From NCBI GenBank assembly GCA_028280345.1, contig JANQLY010000001.1, forward strand, positions 1-51,777: a DNA stretch of 51,777 nucleotides, written 5' to 3'. The translations under genes were made by a program, and so were the position numbers. Below, piece after piece: positions 25,040 to 35,006 of this stretch. Within the stretch, counting starts at the first letter, position 1, and every line of letters starts with the position of its first letter. The notes below the pieces were generated by a model. That model had not been told where the DNA came from. It saw only the letters and a program-made list of their open reading frames with translations, and searched no databases. The DNA is from Pseudomonadales bacterium (lineage in GTDB: Bacteria > Pseudomonadota > Gammaproteobacteria > Pseudomonadales > UBA7239).

Positions 25040-27493
25040 GTGTCGTTAAGGAAAAAAACTGAAATTCTATTTGGTCATTGGAGTGAAATGATCGTACGCC
25101 ACCCGTGGCGTGTACTCATTGTTGTGCTTGGTTTGACGTTTGCACTGCTACCCCAACTACGTTACAGCTGGATGGATCTGTCTACTGAAGCCTACCTTCC
25201 CAAAGACGATTCAAGCCTTGCTGACTACAATGCCTTTCGTGATCAGTTCGGTAATGGCTCACATGGCATTATTACGATTGAAGCCGAGACGGAATTTTTT
25301 ACACTGGAAAACTTGCAACGCCTCAAGGCTTTGCATGAAGAGCTTGAAGCGCAGGTTCCCCACGTTGAGAAAATAGATAGTTTGGTGACAATGCGTTTGA
25401 CTCGCGGTGTGGGTGATGAACTGCAGGTAGATGATTTAATTGAGCACTGGCCACAGAGCGAAAAGGAAATGCCTGCATTCAGGCAAATGGTGCTCAATAA
25501 CCCAACCTATGCGGGAAATATCGTTTCTGAGAATGGTCGTTTGACAAGCCTGATACTCAAGCCGGATAGCTACAGTGCGGAGGCTCTGCTAAAGCTTGAA
25601 GAAGCAGGCCTCGATAGTATAACGGCGGGCTTTGATGATGAAGAAGAAAATATTGGCGAGCAAGGGCTGAGCAAGGAAGATTATCTCAAACCCGAAGAAG
25701 AGGCGGCCTTTGCCCAGGCGATGCTGGATATTGGCGCTGCCCATAATGTACCGGGTTTCAAGGTGCATGTTAGCGGAACCCCTGTGGTTAATTACAAGCT
25801 CGCAGTTGATCTTGGCAATGCGATGATGCGCGATATGGCTATCGGCATTGTCGTTATAGCGATTTTGCTTGGTTTGTTGTTTCGCCGTGTTTCAGGAGTG
25901 CTGATGCCGTTACTCGCGGTATGGCTGTCTTTAATGGCAACCATGGCACTGATGCCTGCTCTGGGTATTGCATTTACTGCGAGTACCCAGATATTACCGA
26001 CTTTTCTGCTCGCCGTGGGTATTGCTGATGCAGTACATATTCTGAGTATTTTCTATCGTCGCTACGATGCTGGTGAAGAGAAGCAGGCTGCGATCAGTGG
26101 AGCGATGAAACAAACCGCAGTGGCTATTATTATGACCACAGTGACAACAGCGGCGGGTTTGCTCTCGTTCGCCGGTGCTGACTTTATACCGACAAGAATG
26201 CTCGGTATTTTTGCGGCAGTTGGTGTGGTGCTTGCGCTCGTTTATACCACGGTGTTAATGCCAGCTTTATTGGCTGTGCTGCCGGTTAAACGCAAACCCT
26301 TGCAAACCTCTAATCGTGGTTTTCTCGCCCTGATTGATCAGACAATCATTGCCCTGGGTGAGTTTGGTGTAAGGCATGCAAAGCCTGTACTGGTGGCAAC
26401 GATTGCCATTGTAGTGTTTTCCATCGTGGGTATTGGCAAGGTCGAATTCAGTCATGATCCGGTGCGTTGGAATCCTGAGGGACACCCGCTCAGGGTAGCC
26501 ACGGAGCTTATCGACAGTGAGATGAGTGGCACACAGAATATGCAGGTAATCTTTGATACTGGTGTTGAGAACGGTTTACACAATCCACAAATGTTGCAGC
26601 TGGTAGAAGACGCTGAAGCTTATATTGCAGAGACAGAAATACGCGGTGTGCAGGCGAATAAGTCACTGTCTGTTTTGAATGTTGTTAAAGAAATTCACCA
26701 GGCGCTAAACGGTGATGATGAAAACTTTTATGTGATTCCTGATAATCAGCAAGTCATTTCCCAGGAATTATTGCTGTTTGAAAATAGCGGTGTGGACGAC
26801 CTTGAGGAGCTGGTGGATTCGACGTTTCAGCAGGGGCGTGTTGCTGTCGTGCTGCCTTGGAGTAATGTGATTGGCTACCAGGATTATATTGAAACGGTTA
26901 ATAATGGTCTCGATGACCTGATAGCACAAAGTGGTTTGGATAACGTTACAGTCAAGGTAACTGGCATACTGGTAATTTTTGCCAAAACACTGCATGTGAT
27001 GCTGGAGGCAACAGTTGACAGTTATATTCTCGCGTTCAGTTTTGTTGGTTTGTTAATGTTTGTGCTAATGGGTAATTTGCGTCGTGGCATGCTGGCATTT
27101 GTACCGAATGTGATTCCTATCGTACTCACCGTTGGCATGATGGGCTGGTTCGGCATTCCGCTAAATTTGCTGACATCCATGGTGGGTTGCATCATTATTG
27201 GTATTTCTGTGGATGACACTATTCACTTCATGCATCACTATCGGCAGCATGCTCAGAATCACGACGCTATTGTAGCGGTGGACAAGACACTGGAGACTGT
27301 TGGTCGAGCGATTACCTTCACATCCATTGTATTGGTAGGCGGTTTTATGGTGCATGTGCTTGATCAGTTTTTAACATCCCGGCACTTCGGCATTTTACTG
27401 AGTGTGTCTGTGGCTTTGGCCCTGTTTGCGAATCTCGTTGTCGCCCCGGCACTGTTAACACTTTTCTGGCAGCGAGAGCAGCAAGAAAGCTAG
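25040..27493 (+). CDS. RND/MMPL-family exporter (paralogue 1)
   Basis: A protein of about 817 aa with two equal halves, each made of one membrane helix, a long periplasmic loop and five more helices. The RND/SSD helix pattern LPTFLLAVGIADAVHILSIFYRRY is in half one and IIGISVDDTIHFMHHY in half two. It is closest in style to the 'predicted RND superfamily exporter' group that includes hopanoid/lipid transporters. GTG 25040 has GGAG six bases upstream; GTG 25028 has no ribosome site. It closely resembles the protein at 45626 (shared QELLLFENSG-DDLE in the second loop). The last three bases of the stop lie in CTAG shared with ppk1. Cargo unknown; lipid or fatty compound is a guess. Confidence 0.9.
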   Translation: MSLRKKTEILFGHWSEMIVRHPWRVLIVVLGLTFALLPQLRYSWMDLSTEAYLPKDDSSLADYNAFRDQFGNGSHGIITIEAETEFFTLENLQRLKALHEELEAQVPHVEKIDSLVTMRLTRGVGDELQVDDLIEHWPQSEKEMPAFRQMVLNNPTYAGNIVSENGRLTSLILKPDSYSAEALLKLEEAGLDSITAGFDDEEENIGEQGLSKEDYLKPEEEAAFAQAMLDIGAAHNVPGFKVHVSGTPVVNYKLAVDLGNAMMRDMAIGIVVIAILLGLLFRRVSGVLMPLLAVWLSLMATMALMPALGIAFTASTQILPTFLLAVGIADAVHILSIFYRRYDAGEEKQAAISGAMKQTAVAIIMTTVTTAAGLLSFAGADFIPTRMLGIFAAVGVVLALVYTTVLMPALLAVLPVKRKPLQTSNRGFLALIDQTIIALGEFGVRHAKPVLVATIAIVVFSIVGIGKVEFSHDPVRWNPEGHPLRVATELIDSEMSGTQNMQVIFDTGVENGLHNPQMLQLVEDAEAYIAETEIRGVQANKSLSVLNVVKEIHQALNGDDENFYVIPDNQQVISQELLLFENSGVDDLEELVDSTFQQGRVAVVLPWSNVIGYQDYIETVNNGLDDLIAQSGLDNVTVKVTGILVIFAKTLHVMLEATVDSYILAFSFVGLLMFVLMGNLRRGMLAFVPNVIPIVLTVGMMGWFGIPLNLLTSMVGCIIIGISVDDTIHFMHHYRQHAQNHDAIVAVDKTLETVGRAITFTSIVLVGGFMVHVLDQFLTSRHFGILLSVSVALALFANLVVAPALLTLFWQREQQES

Positions 27494-29550
27494 GAAGCGG
27501 GGTTGGTGTATTTTGAAACCAGTTTAAAGGTTTCTTCCTGAGCGCGTACTTTGCGTTTGTTGCCGCGAGGTTTAAAGATATTCTGCTGTTTGGCATCGAT
27601 AATACGAGCCTTGCTACGGTCATTCCATTGTAGCTCCAGAATGTCGGCAATAAATTTCTTGAGCTTGTCGTCGTAAATCGGCGTGGTAACTTCCACCCGA
27701 TAATCGAGGTTGCGAGTCATCAAGTCAGCAGAGGCAATGTAGTATTTAGGATCACCACTGTTTTCAAAACAGTAAACGCGCACGTGCTCAAGGTAGCGAT
27801 CCACAATACTGATAACCTCGATATTTTCGCTCAGGCCTTTAACCCCGGGAATCAGAGATATCATGCCGCGAACAATCAAGCGTATTTTAACGCCCGCTTG
27901 ACTGGCTTCATACAGCTTGTCAATAATCTGTTTGTCCACAAGGTTGTTGCATTTCAATGTGATACCAGCCTTCTTGCCGCGCTGTTTATTTTCAATTTCA
28001 CTATCAATGAGCGTGGTTATGCCACTGCGGAATGTATGTGGTGAAACCAGCAGGTGTTTGTAATCAAATTGTTGGTAGTTGAAGTGGATAAACTGGAATA
28101 CCTTGGCGACTTCCTGGCCGATGTCCTGGTTGTAGGTCAGCAGGGAGAAGTCAGTATAGATACGGGCAGTTTTCTCGTTAAAGTTGCCGGTGCCAATATG
28201 GCTGTAATAGCGAATAATGTTGCCTTCTTGCCTGGAAATCAAAATCAGTTTGGAGTGTACCTTGAGCCCGGGGACGCCAAAAATGACGTTGATGCCTGCT
28301 TCAGTGAGGCGGTTGGCCCACTGTATATTAGCCTGTTCATCAAAGCGTGCTTGCAATTCCATAATAACGGTCACTTCCTTACCGTTGTTGATTGCGTTGA
28401 TGAGTGCACTGGCAATATGGGAATCGCTCGCGAGGCGATACAGGGTGATCGAGATAGATTTAACCGCCGGGTCGAGTGAGGCCGTATAAATGAAATCTTC
28501 TACATAGCGGAATGAATGGTAGGGGTAGTAGAGCAACAAATCCTGCTCGCGCAATAAATCAAAAATACTTTGGCTTTCATCGATCAGTTTGTAGGGAACA
28601 GCCGGAAAATTTCTGTGCTCCAGATAGTCTGCGCCAAGATTCGGGAAACTCATAAAGTCTTTGGAATTGTGGTAGCGTCCACCGGGTGTCAGCGTGTCGT
28701 AGCGACCGAAGCCGAGCTTTTTAACAATGAAGTCGAGTAAGTCTTCAGGCATTTCCTTGTCAAAAACAAAGCGAACCGGATCGGCGTGCCGGCGTTTTTT
28801 CAGGCTGTTGGATACCTTGTCAAAGATACTTTGGGTTACCCCGTCACCGAGTTCCAGTTCTGCATCGCGGGTCAGCTTGAAAGTATAGGCTTCGGCGTGT
28901 TTGATATCCAGAGTGCCTCGGAACACATCTACCAGACAGTAACGAATAATATTATCGAGAACAATTAGTACCTTGCGCCTTCTTGTGCCATCAGAGGGAA
29001 TAACAATAAAGCGTGAAAGCGGGGGTGAAGGTATTTCAAGCAAGGCATATTTGATAGATTTATCTTGTAGCTGCAATTTGATCGCGAAATAGATGCTGCC
29101 ATCAGTGAGCTCATGTAGCTCGGTACTGTCAGTGAATATAATCGGGCGCGTAACTGGCAATATATGGCGGTAGAAAAAGTCCTCGATAAATGTAATTTGT
29201 TTTTTCTTCAGCTGCTGTTCGTTAATCAGATATATGTTGCGTTTACGTAAGTCCTTGAGCACATCAGTTTGTGCCTGGTCAAAACGTTTTTGCAATTTGG
29301 TGACTTTCTTTTTGATTTTCTCGTAAAGCTCTTCATTGCGCTGTTTTTCCTTGGGGCTGGAAAATGTAACAAGGCGCCTGACATCGGCTACACGTACACG
29401 AAAAAATTCATCGAGGTTGTTTGAGAAAATTCCCAGATAGTGAACGCGATTAATAATCGGAACTTTTTTGTTTTCCGCTTCCTGAAGGACACGCTCGTTG
29501 AAGGAGAGCCAGCTGAGCTCTTTGGGGAATAAATTATCAGAATTTTTCAC
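27490..29550 (-). CDS. ppk1: Polyphosphate kinase 1
   Basis: A 686-aa enzyme that reversibly polymerises the ATP gamma-phosphate into polyphosphate; E. coli Ppk has 688 aa. The N-terminal domain starts ELSWLSFNERVL; the phosphorylated histidine is H432 in LKVHSKL and the second conserved histidine is H451 in HIGTGNFNE, with the same 19-residue spacing as H435 and H454 of E. coli. It is peripheral to the inner membrane in known cases. The gene stands alone, with no ppx adjacent. A -10 like box lies about 47 bp upstream of ATG. It shares the four bases CTAG at its stop with the converging exporter gene. Confidence 0.96.
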   Translation of the reverse strand: MKNSDNLFPKELSWLSFNERVLQEAENKKVPIINRVHYLGIFSNNLDEFFRVRVADVRRLVTFSSPKEKQRNEELYEKIKKKVTKLQKRFDQAQTDVLKDLRKRNIYLINEQQLKKKQITFIEDFFYRHILPVTRPIIFTDSTELHELTDGSIYFAIKLQLQDKSIKYALLEIPSPPLSRFIVIPSDGTRRRKVLIVLDNIIRYCLVDVFRGTLDIKHAEAYTFKLTRDAELELGDGVTQSIFDKVSNSLKKRRHADPVRFVFDKEMPEDLLDFIVKKLGFGRYDTLTPGGRYHNSKDFMSFPNLGADYLEHRNFPAVPYKLIDESQSIFDLLREQDLLLYYPYHSFRYVEDFIYTASLDPAVKSISITLYRLASDSHIASALINAINNGKEVTVIMELQARFDEQANIQWANRLTEAGINVIFGVPGLKVHSKLILISRQEGNIIRYYSHIGTGNFNEKTARIYTDFSLLTYNQDIGQEVAKVFQFIHFNYQQFDYKHLLVSPHTFRSGITTLIDSEIENKQRGKKAGITLKCNNLVDKQIIDKLYEASQAGVKIRLIVRGMISLIPGVKGLSENIEVISIVDRYLEHVRVYCFENSGDPKYYIASADLMTRNLDYRVEVTTPIYDDKLKKFIADILELQWNDRSKARIIDAKQQNIFKPRGNKRKVRAQEETFKLVSKYTNPAS

Positions 29551-29596
29551 AATGGCGACTAATCTTGCTACAAAATGGATTTAAAACACAGGCCTT

Positions 29597-29602
29597 ATTA
29601 TA
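29597..29602 (-). promoter_or_regulatory. Candidate -10 box for ppk1
   Basis: On the minus strand TATAAT is found inside the 13-bp palindrome CCTTATTATAAGG (29593-29605), with its edge 47 nt before the ppk1 ATG. No good -35 box is present at 16-18 nt, so an activator may be needed. No Pho box was recognised. Confidence 0.35.
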
Positions 29603-29668
29603 AGGAAGGACTGTTTCACTATGTGGTTAAGATTTTATAAAGATTTAGAGATATTTGATATAGAATAA

Positions 29669-29684
29669 TGCTGTTATCACAGCA
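29669..29684 (-). terminator. Short hairpin after the acyl-CoA ligase gene
   Basis: TGCTGT and ACAGCA pair (six base pairs, 4-nt loop) about 72 nt past the stop at 29756; TTATTC follows on the minus strand. This is a weak terminator candidate only. Confidence 0.3.
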
Positions 29685-29755
29685 ATCAGATTAAACTTGT
29701 TTCAGATAGTCGCGGTAGTTGGCAGCAGTTTGCCTGGTAGCAGAGTGTCGCAGAC

Positions 29756-31381
29756 TCAGATCTGTTCGCTTAACTGTGCGATTAACAGTTTTTTGTTGAT
29801 TTTGCCGCTGTCGGTAAATGGCAGTTCGGTCTTGTCCATAAAAAAGACATGCCGTGGCACTTTATAAGATGAAAGCTCTTCTTTAAGGCGCGCCTTAAGG
29901 GTGTCAGTATCGAGTTCTGCCCCCTGGTTTAATACAATGGCTGCCGCAACATTCTGACCGCGGTCAGGGTCGGGTACGCCGACAACATAGGAGCCTTGAA
30001 CTTCTGGCTGTGCGTCAATAGCCACTTCCACCTCCCGCGGGGTGACATTGGCACCAGCAGTTTTGATCATTTCGCCGATACGCGCTTTGAAAAATAGCAC
30101 GCCGTCTTCATTGAGGTGGCAACCGTCTTCAGTGCGGTAGAAGCCATCTTTCTCAAATACCTCTTCGCGTTCAACTTTGTACAGACCTTGCATCAGGCTG
30201 TAGCCACGCACGCATAACTCGCCATGCTCGCCCGCCGGCAGGGTTTCTCCCGTTTCCGGATCGATAATTTTGTGCTCAAGGCCATCAAGGGCGCGGCCAA
30301 ATGAGCCGCGCAGACTTTCTGGCAGGTCTTCATTCATTTTGTCGAGAGAATGAGGGCTACAGGTTTCTGTCATACCAAGCCCATTGGAGCGTAGTTCCGG
30401 GTCTTTTGGGCGTACGGCTTCAGGCAGAATGTCATAGATATTACCGGCGCGCAGGTTTGACAGATCGCGGGTTTTCGAATCAGGGTGGTCGGTAAGCGCT
30501 TTGCCGTAGTGGGGCCAGCCAGTTACCTGAGTGACTTTTTCTTTTTCAAGCAGCTCAAGCGTCTTGCCGGGTTCAAACACATCTTCTGAAACCAGACAGG
30601 CCCCTTTGTGCATGATGCAGTAAAGCGTAAATACCAATCCGCCGACCCAGAAAAACGGCATCGGTGAGAATACGCGGTCTTCAGTGAGCAGGTCGCGGCG
30701 TGAATTGAGATTGCAGGAGTGTTTGATCACAACGCCATGGGTGTGAATCGCACCTTTCGGGTCTGAGGTGCTGCCGGAGCTGTAAATGATAACCATCGGA
30801 TCAGCCGGGGTGACGCAATCTTCCACTGCAACGAGGTAGTCATCGTCAATAGCGGGTAGTTGAGTGTTGAGCAGTTCCTGCTTCGAGGCGGCCCAGCCTG
30901 GCAATGTGGAGCCCTGGTTATCCCAGACAAAGACACTGCGCAAATACGGAAAGGGTTGTACATGGATATTTCCGGCGGTTTGCCCGTTTAATTCCGGGGC
31001 ACAGGTTTCAAGGCGCTCCAGATAGTTATTGTTGAGAAACCCGTCATAGGTAAGCAGTACTTCCACGTCGGCGTGGTGCATGACAAAGGCCAGCTCTTTG
31101 GGTTTGTAAAAGGTGTTCATTGGAATCAACAGAGCGCCGATGCGGGTAGCGGCGAGAAACGCCACAACAAAGTCCGGTCCGTTTGGCATGAGAATGCCCA
31201 CGCGGGTGCCCTTGCCGATGCCGGCAGCGAGCATGGATCTGGCCATGCCCCGTGATTGCTCCTCTGCGGCGCGGTAGCTGAGTCGCTGATCGTTGAGTAC
31301 GATCAGCTCGCGGTCGCTGTATTCGCTGGCTAGCCAGCGGGTGAAAACCGGGGAAGAGGCAGTAAATTCCGGGAATGGCAT
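29756..31381 (-). CDS. AMP-dependent acyl-CoA ligase
   Basis: A 541-aa ANL-superfamily enzyme that activates a carboxylic acid as the adenylate and then the CoA thioester. The P-loop motif is IIYSSGSTSDPKGAIHTHG; GLGMTETC is motif A5, YRTEDGCHL carries the catalytic aspartate, and the C-terminal lysine is in FTDSGKINKKLL. ATG 31381 has AGGA six bases upstream. It follows the SDR gene at 31469 by 87 nt on the same strand. In this setting the substrate is probably a medium/long-chain or branched side-chain acid; sequence alone does not settle it. Confidence 0.9.
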   Translation of the reverse strand: MPFPEFTASSPVFTRWLASEYSDRELIVLNDQRLSYRAAEEQSRGMARSMLAAGIGKGTRVGILMPNGPDFVVAFLAATRIGALLIPMNTFYKPKELAFVMHHADVEVLLTYDGFLNNNYLERLETCAPELNGQTAGNIHVQPFPYLRSVFVWDNQGSTLPGWAASKQELLNTQLPAIDDDYLVAVEDCVTPADPMVIIYSSGSTSDPKGAIHTHGVVIKHSCNLNSRRDLLTEDRVFSPMPFFWVGGLVFTLYCIMHKGACLVSEDVFEPGKTLELLEKEKVTQVTGWPHYGKALTDHPDSKTRDLSNLRAGNIYDILPEAVRPKDPELRSNGLGMTETCSPHSLDKMNEDLPESLRGSFGRALDGLEHKIIDPETGETLPAGEHGELCVRGYSLMQGLYKVEREEVFEKDGFYRTEDGCHLNEDGVLFFKARIGEMIKTAGANVTPREVEVAIDAQPEVQGSYVVGVPDPDRGQNVAAAIVLNQGAELDTDTLKARLKEELSSYKVPRHVFFMDKTELPFTDSGKINKKLLIAQLSEQI

Positions 31382-31468
31382 GGTGAATCCTGTCTGGTTT
31401 ATTCAAGTCAACTGTCTTGTAAAACCGATTTTATGTCATGCTTCCGCGCTTGCAAAGCCTTGAATACC

Positions 31469-32173
31469 CTAGCTTTCTCGCTGTCCAAGGTTGGCGTGGA
31501 TAACGGCACCATTAATCGCCGGGTTCTGAGAGCAGAAAAACAGGGTATAGGCGATTTCTTCAGGTTTGACGAGTCGGTTATAGGAGGAGAGGGCGGCCAT
31601 ATCGGCGAGAATGGCTGTGTCGTTATTGCAATGGTTGCGCAGCATTTCGGTATCGGTAAGTCCCGGACAAATACTGGCGGTGTGAATACCCCGGCCCATA
31701 AGGTCCTGGCAGGTGGAGCGCATTAGCCCGAGTTGGGCGTGTTTCGAAACTACATAGGAGCAGGTTCCGGCAACAGCTTTTTCCGCAAGCGTAGAGGCCA
31801 CATAGAGGATTGATGAACCCTCATTCATATGGGGTAACAGCAACTGGTTAAGCTGGGTGGCGGCAATGACGTTAAGTTGGAAGGTCTCTGCCAGTGCTTC
31901 CGGGGTAACCGTTTCGTTGTCGTCCTTGTGCATCATCGCAGCATTGTGAATCAATACCAGTTCATCTGCTTCACCGATAGCAGCGACGACATTCGTACCG
32001 TGTTGTGGCACCCAACTGGCATCGGACAGGTCGGCACTTATATGAACCAGGCCGTCAAGCTCCGGATTGGAACGAGACAAATTGATAACGCGGTAGCCTT
32101 TTTCGAGGAACAGAGAAGCTGTAGCGCGACCGATGCCTTTACTGGCACCGGTAATAACAAGGGTTTTACTCAT
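31469..32173 (-). CDS. Short-chain dehydrogenase/reductase
   Basis: A 234-aa SDR. The cofactor motif is VITGASKGIGRAT (about 5-17); NAA-type motif IHNAAM, catalytic serine in LYVASTLAEK and YVVSK (Y-x-x-x-K). The basic residue K at position 14 after the glycine motif, and R at strand 2 (LSRSNPE), suggest NADPH. It resembles benzil/sepiapterin-reductase-like SDRs. Sits between the acyl-CoA ligase and the GGDEF-like genes. Confidence 0.88.
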   Translation of the reverse strand: MSKTLVITGASKGIGRATASLFLEKGYRVINLSRSNPELDGLVHISADLSDASWVPQHGTNVVAAIGEADELVLIHNAAMMHKDDNETVTPEALAETFQLNVIAATQLNQLLLPHMNEGSSILYVASTLAEKAVAGTCSYVVSKHAQLGLMRSTCQDLMGRGIHTASICPGLTDTEMLRNHCNNDTAILADMAALSSYNRLVKPEEIAYTLFFCSQNPAINGAVIHANLGQRES

Positions 32174-32244
32174 GGTGTAACCTGCGGTGATGCTGTGCTA
32201 TCGGGAAGGGCTATTGTACTGAAAATTCCCCGTCCCGGTAGTGG

Positions 32245-33513
32245 TCAGTGGGTCTGGGCCAGCTTTTCCGCCGGACAGAGCTCGGCAAATGAAACCCGTT
32301 GCCAGTTCTGTCGCAATGATTGTTCATCGTCGCCTTGTTGGCGTAGGCTGTTCGGCAAAATAAGGAAGTCGTCGTCGGTACGTCGTGCCCGATGCATGAG
32401 GTTTCTTGCCGTTTGCATAAGCAGGCGGCGGTCAGTGGAAAAATCCGGAATCAATACGCCTCCCATGGCGACATTGGCGGCAAACACATTCTCATCAGAG
32501 AGAATCACCGGGTGCTCAAGGCCGGCTTTGAGTTCTGTCAGCGTGGTGCGAGCGGAATTCAGATCCTCAATGTCTCTGATAAGCAGGGTAAAATCAGAGC
32601 CGCCCTGGCGAGCAATCGTCATTTTTTCACCGAGGAAATGCTTAAAACCGCTAACGAGCTTTTGTAAAAACTCATTGCTGTAAGCCAGACCAAATTCCTC
32701 AGTGAGCTGTGCGAGATTATTAATATGCAAGTAGACCAGTAGGCCGCTATGTCTGGAATTATCGATTTCAGCAATCAGTGAATCGAGCATCTGCTGGAAT
32801 GTCAGGCGGTTGTAGGCGCCGGTCAGTACATCGTGGCGTGAACGGTAGAGAAAGCGGTTGCGTTCCTCGGCGAGTGACACATTGAGAGAATTCACAATGC
32901 GATCATAAACGAGCAGGCAGCCGAGAATAATAAACCAGGAAAAGCACCAGACACCGGTTGTTACGATGCGCATGTCATCCATATGCAGTAAAAACGGTGA
33001 CTTGATCTGGTAGACCTCGGTAAGAAAAAAACCAAAGTAGCAAATAGCCGTGAGGATGGACCAGAATACACCGGATTTTTTACCGACAACGAGGAAGATG
33101 CCAACCGGTACTGTCATAAACATGATCAATACAGGTGAATCCCAACCGCCAGTGGGCATGATTGCACCGGCGGATGAAGAGAACATGATGAAGGCAAAAA
33201 TATTTCCGGTTACGGTGAAGTTTCCGGTGCGTCGAAAGTAAATAGCGCCGGACAACCACACCATGGCAATAGGTAAGGTAATAAAAAACGCATCGTAAAG
33301 GTTGGCGATACCGAGTAGCGATACACACAGGGATACAGTGCCGAGCAAAGCCACAGATGAACTGAAGAACAACATTAAAGACAAAATAATGCGCGCCTTC
33401 ATAATCTGTTGATAGTTACTGTGCTCGCGGAAGTTATCCGGTATCCAGCCATCCACCCACTGCACAAGGCGGGAGGTACGATTAAGCTGACTCTGTGATG
33501 GGGCTGTTTGCAT
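32245..33513 (-). CDS. Membrane protein with degenerate GGDEF domain (A)
   Basis: A 422-aa protein: cytoplasmic start (VDGWIPDNFREH), six membrane segments (about 42-205) and a C-terminal GGDEF fold (about 222-385) that starts SRHDVLTGAYNRLTF. The signature is GGSDF at 304-308, where the first acidic residue is Ser and the glutamate is Asp, and the usual metal-binding D-x-D segment is HINNL. Diguanylate cyclase activity is therefore unlikely; a GTP-binding or scaffold role remains possible. ATG 33513 is used; an upstream ATG at 33558 would overlap the previous gene. It is the second of two tandem related genes. Confidence 0.85.
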   Translation of the reverse strand: MQTAPSQSQLNRTSRLVQWVDGWIPDNFREHSNYQQIMKARIILSLMLFFSSSVALLGTVSLCVSLLGIANLYDAFFITLPIAMVWLSGAIYFRRTGNFTVTGNIFAFIMFSSSAGAIMPTGGWDSPVLIMFMTVPVGIFLVVGKKSGVFWSILTAICYFGFFLTEVYQIKSPFLLHMDDMRIVTTGVWCFSWFIILGCLLVYDRIVNSLNVSLAEERNRFLYRSRHDVLTGAYNRLTFQQMLDSLIAEIDNSRHSGLLVYLHINNLAQLTEEFGLAYSNEFLQKLVSGFKHFLGEKMTIARQGGSDFTLLIRDIEDLNSARTTLTELKAGLEHPVILSDENVFAANVAMGGVLIPDFSTDRRLLMQTARNLMHRARRTDDDFLILPNSLRQQGDDEQSLRQNWQRVSFAELCPAEKLAQTH

Positions 33514-33520
33514 AATAGCG

Positions 33521-34717
33521 CTAACAATAAATAAACGGGTTTTCAGAGTCTGTTTCATCGGAAACAGCGTTTAACACAGTATCTATGAATTCGTTACCGG
33601 GCAGTGCGGGGTCGGAGGTGAAAGCAGCGCAAAAACCGCTGTCAATAGACAGATTAATACCTTGTTCAAAACTGACCGGCTGGGCGAGGCGGTTTTTCAC
33701 CTTGTAGAATAAACTCAAAACTGCGCCGAACTCTGTGCTATCTTCGATAAGAATCAAAAAGGTATCAGGAGCATAACGGCACAGCGTGCTATCAACACCA
33801 TTATTGACATGGCAGCGTTCAGTGATGGTTTGTAGCAAACGATCGCCAAGCGCATAGCCGATTTGAGAACACAGCGCTTCAAGGTTTTTTATCTGAAGGC
33901 CTATCAAGCACAGACGTGTCTGGTTTTCAGTCAGGGATTCGAGAGAGGTTTGCAGATGTTCCTCAAAGGTTTCTCTGTTATAGGCACCCGTGAGAGGGTC
34001 GTATTGTGCTTCATGTAAAAAGCGATCCTTTTCTACCTGTAAAACAGCGGTCAGGTTTTCTGCAATACCGTCGTAAAAGCTCAGGCTGATAATAATGATG
34101 AGCAGACACAGATTCCATAGGCCGAGAATCAGGTAATCGAGGTTTTCAATTTCGATAATCAGAAAATGGCTTGTATCGATATCGGCATAGTAAAAAAACA
34201 GGATATAAATAAACAGGGAAATAAATGACCAGCCCAGACTATACTTGCGTTCCATAATTGGAAATGCGGCAATGGGTAATAACAACAGCAGAAATGTGCC
34301 AAGCTCGTTCCAGCCACCAACACCCAATAGTACTCTGACCAGACCAATCATCAGAAATAAAACAAAAAGATTGGCAAACAAGGTCAGGTTCGTGGTTTTT
34401 TTAAAGCCATAGAGAAATGTCATAAAGAAACCACAAGCGGCTGCCATGGTTGCGGCAGTAACCCAGAAGTTTTTCTCAATCAGCAGGGAGAAGATCACCA
34501 GCACAAATACGATCAGCGAGGTCAGTGCAGCACCAAACAGCATGATGGATGTAAATACGCGAGCGCGCAGCAATGAGCTTCCGTCATCACTATCGCCAAA
34601 TTTTTTGGGAATCCAGTAGTTTAACAGCTGAATAAACGTGAATGGATTGCCCGCAAACCGCGAAATGCGACGTTTCGATGAAGTGGTTCCATTATCAATG
34701 GTGGACGACCCTTGCAT
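33521..34717 (-). CDS. Membrane protein with degenerate GGDEF domain (B)
   Basis: A 398-aa protein with the same layout as its neighbour: N-terminal cytoplasmic YWIPKKFGDSDD, six membrane segments (about 55-213) and a GGDEF-type fold starting AQYDPLTGAYNRETF. The signature position reads APDTF (316-320) and the metal segment reads LQIKNL, so it should not make c-di-GMP. Similarity to 32245 covers the whole length (GVGGWNELG turn, FYDGIAE at the end of helix 6). It is the first gene of the minus-strand run that leads to the acyl-CoA ligase. Confidence 0.85.
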   Translation of the reverse strand: MQGSSTIDNGTTSSKRRISRFAGNPFTFIQLLNYWIPKKFGDSDDGSSLLRARVFTSIMLFGAALTSLIVFVLVIFSLLIEKNFWVTAATMAAACGFFMTFLYGFKKTTNLTLFANLFVLFLMIGLVRVLLGVGGWNELGTFLLLLLPIAAFPIMERKYSLGWSFISLFIYILFFYYADIDTSHFLIIEIENLDYLILGLWNLCLLIIIISLSFYDGIAENLTAVLQVEKDRFLHEAQYDPLTGAYNRETFEEHLQTSLESLTENQTRLCLIGLQIKNLEALCSQIGYALGDRLLQTITERCHVNNGVDSTLCRYAPDTFLILIEDSTEFGAVLSLFYKVKNRLAQPVSFEQGINLSIDSGFCAAFTSDPALPGNEFIDTVLNAVSDETDSENPFIYC

Positions 34718-34961
34718 AAACTAACCCCATGTTTATGACGATTGCAGCAACTGCCGCTTGTAAAAACTTCCTTTCCTGTGTGTTATGTCAGGAAACAAAA
34801 ACATGCTTTTGGGCATGAAATTGAGCGCTGGCTTGTTGTGAAATTCCCTGTTGGCGCTGATGTCCATTCAGCAAGAAAGCAAAGTGTACCGGCGTGTGCC
34901 GCGTTATAACACCGCGGTTTTATGCAAATGTGAACTTCTATTGACCGTTCATTGCCTTGAA

Positions 34962-34983
34962 ACGACCGGCTATTCCCGGTCGT
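34962..34983 (-). terminator. Hairpin after the nitronate monooxygenase gene
   Basis: ACGACCGG (34962-34969) and CCGGTCGT (34976-34983) pair perfectly over eight bases with a 6-nt loop, 24 nt past the stop at 35007. Only TTTC follows on the minus strand, so it may be a weak intrinsic terminator. The rest of 34718-34961 has no gene or other clear structure. Confidence 0.5.
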
Positions 34984-35006
34984 GTGATTCAGGCCTCAGT
35001 TGTGGA

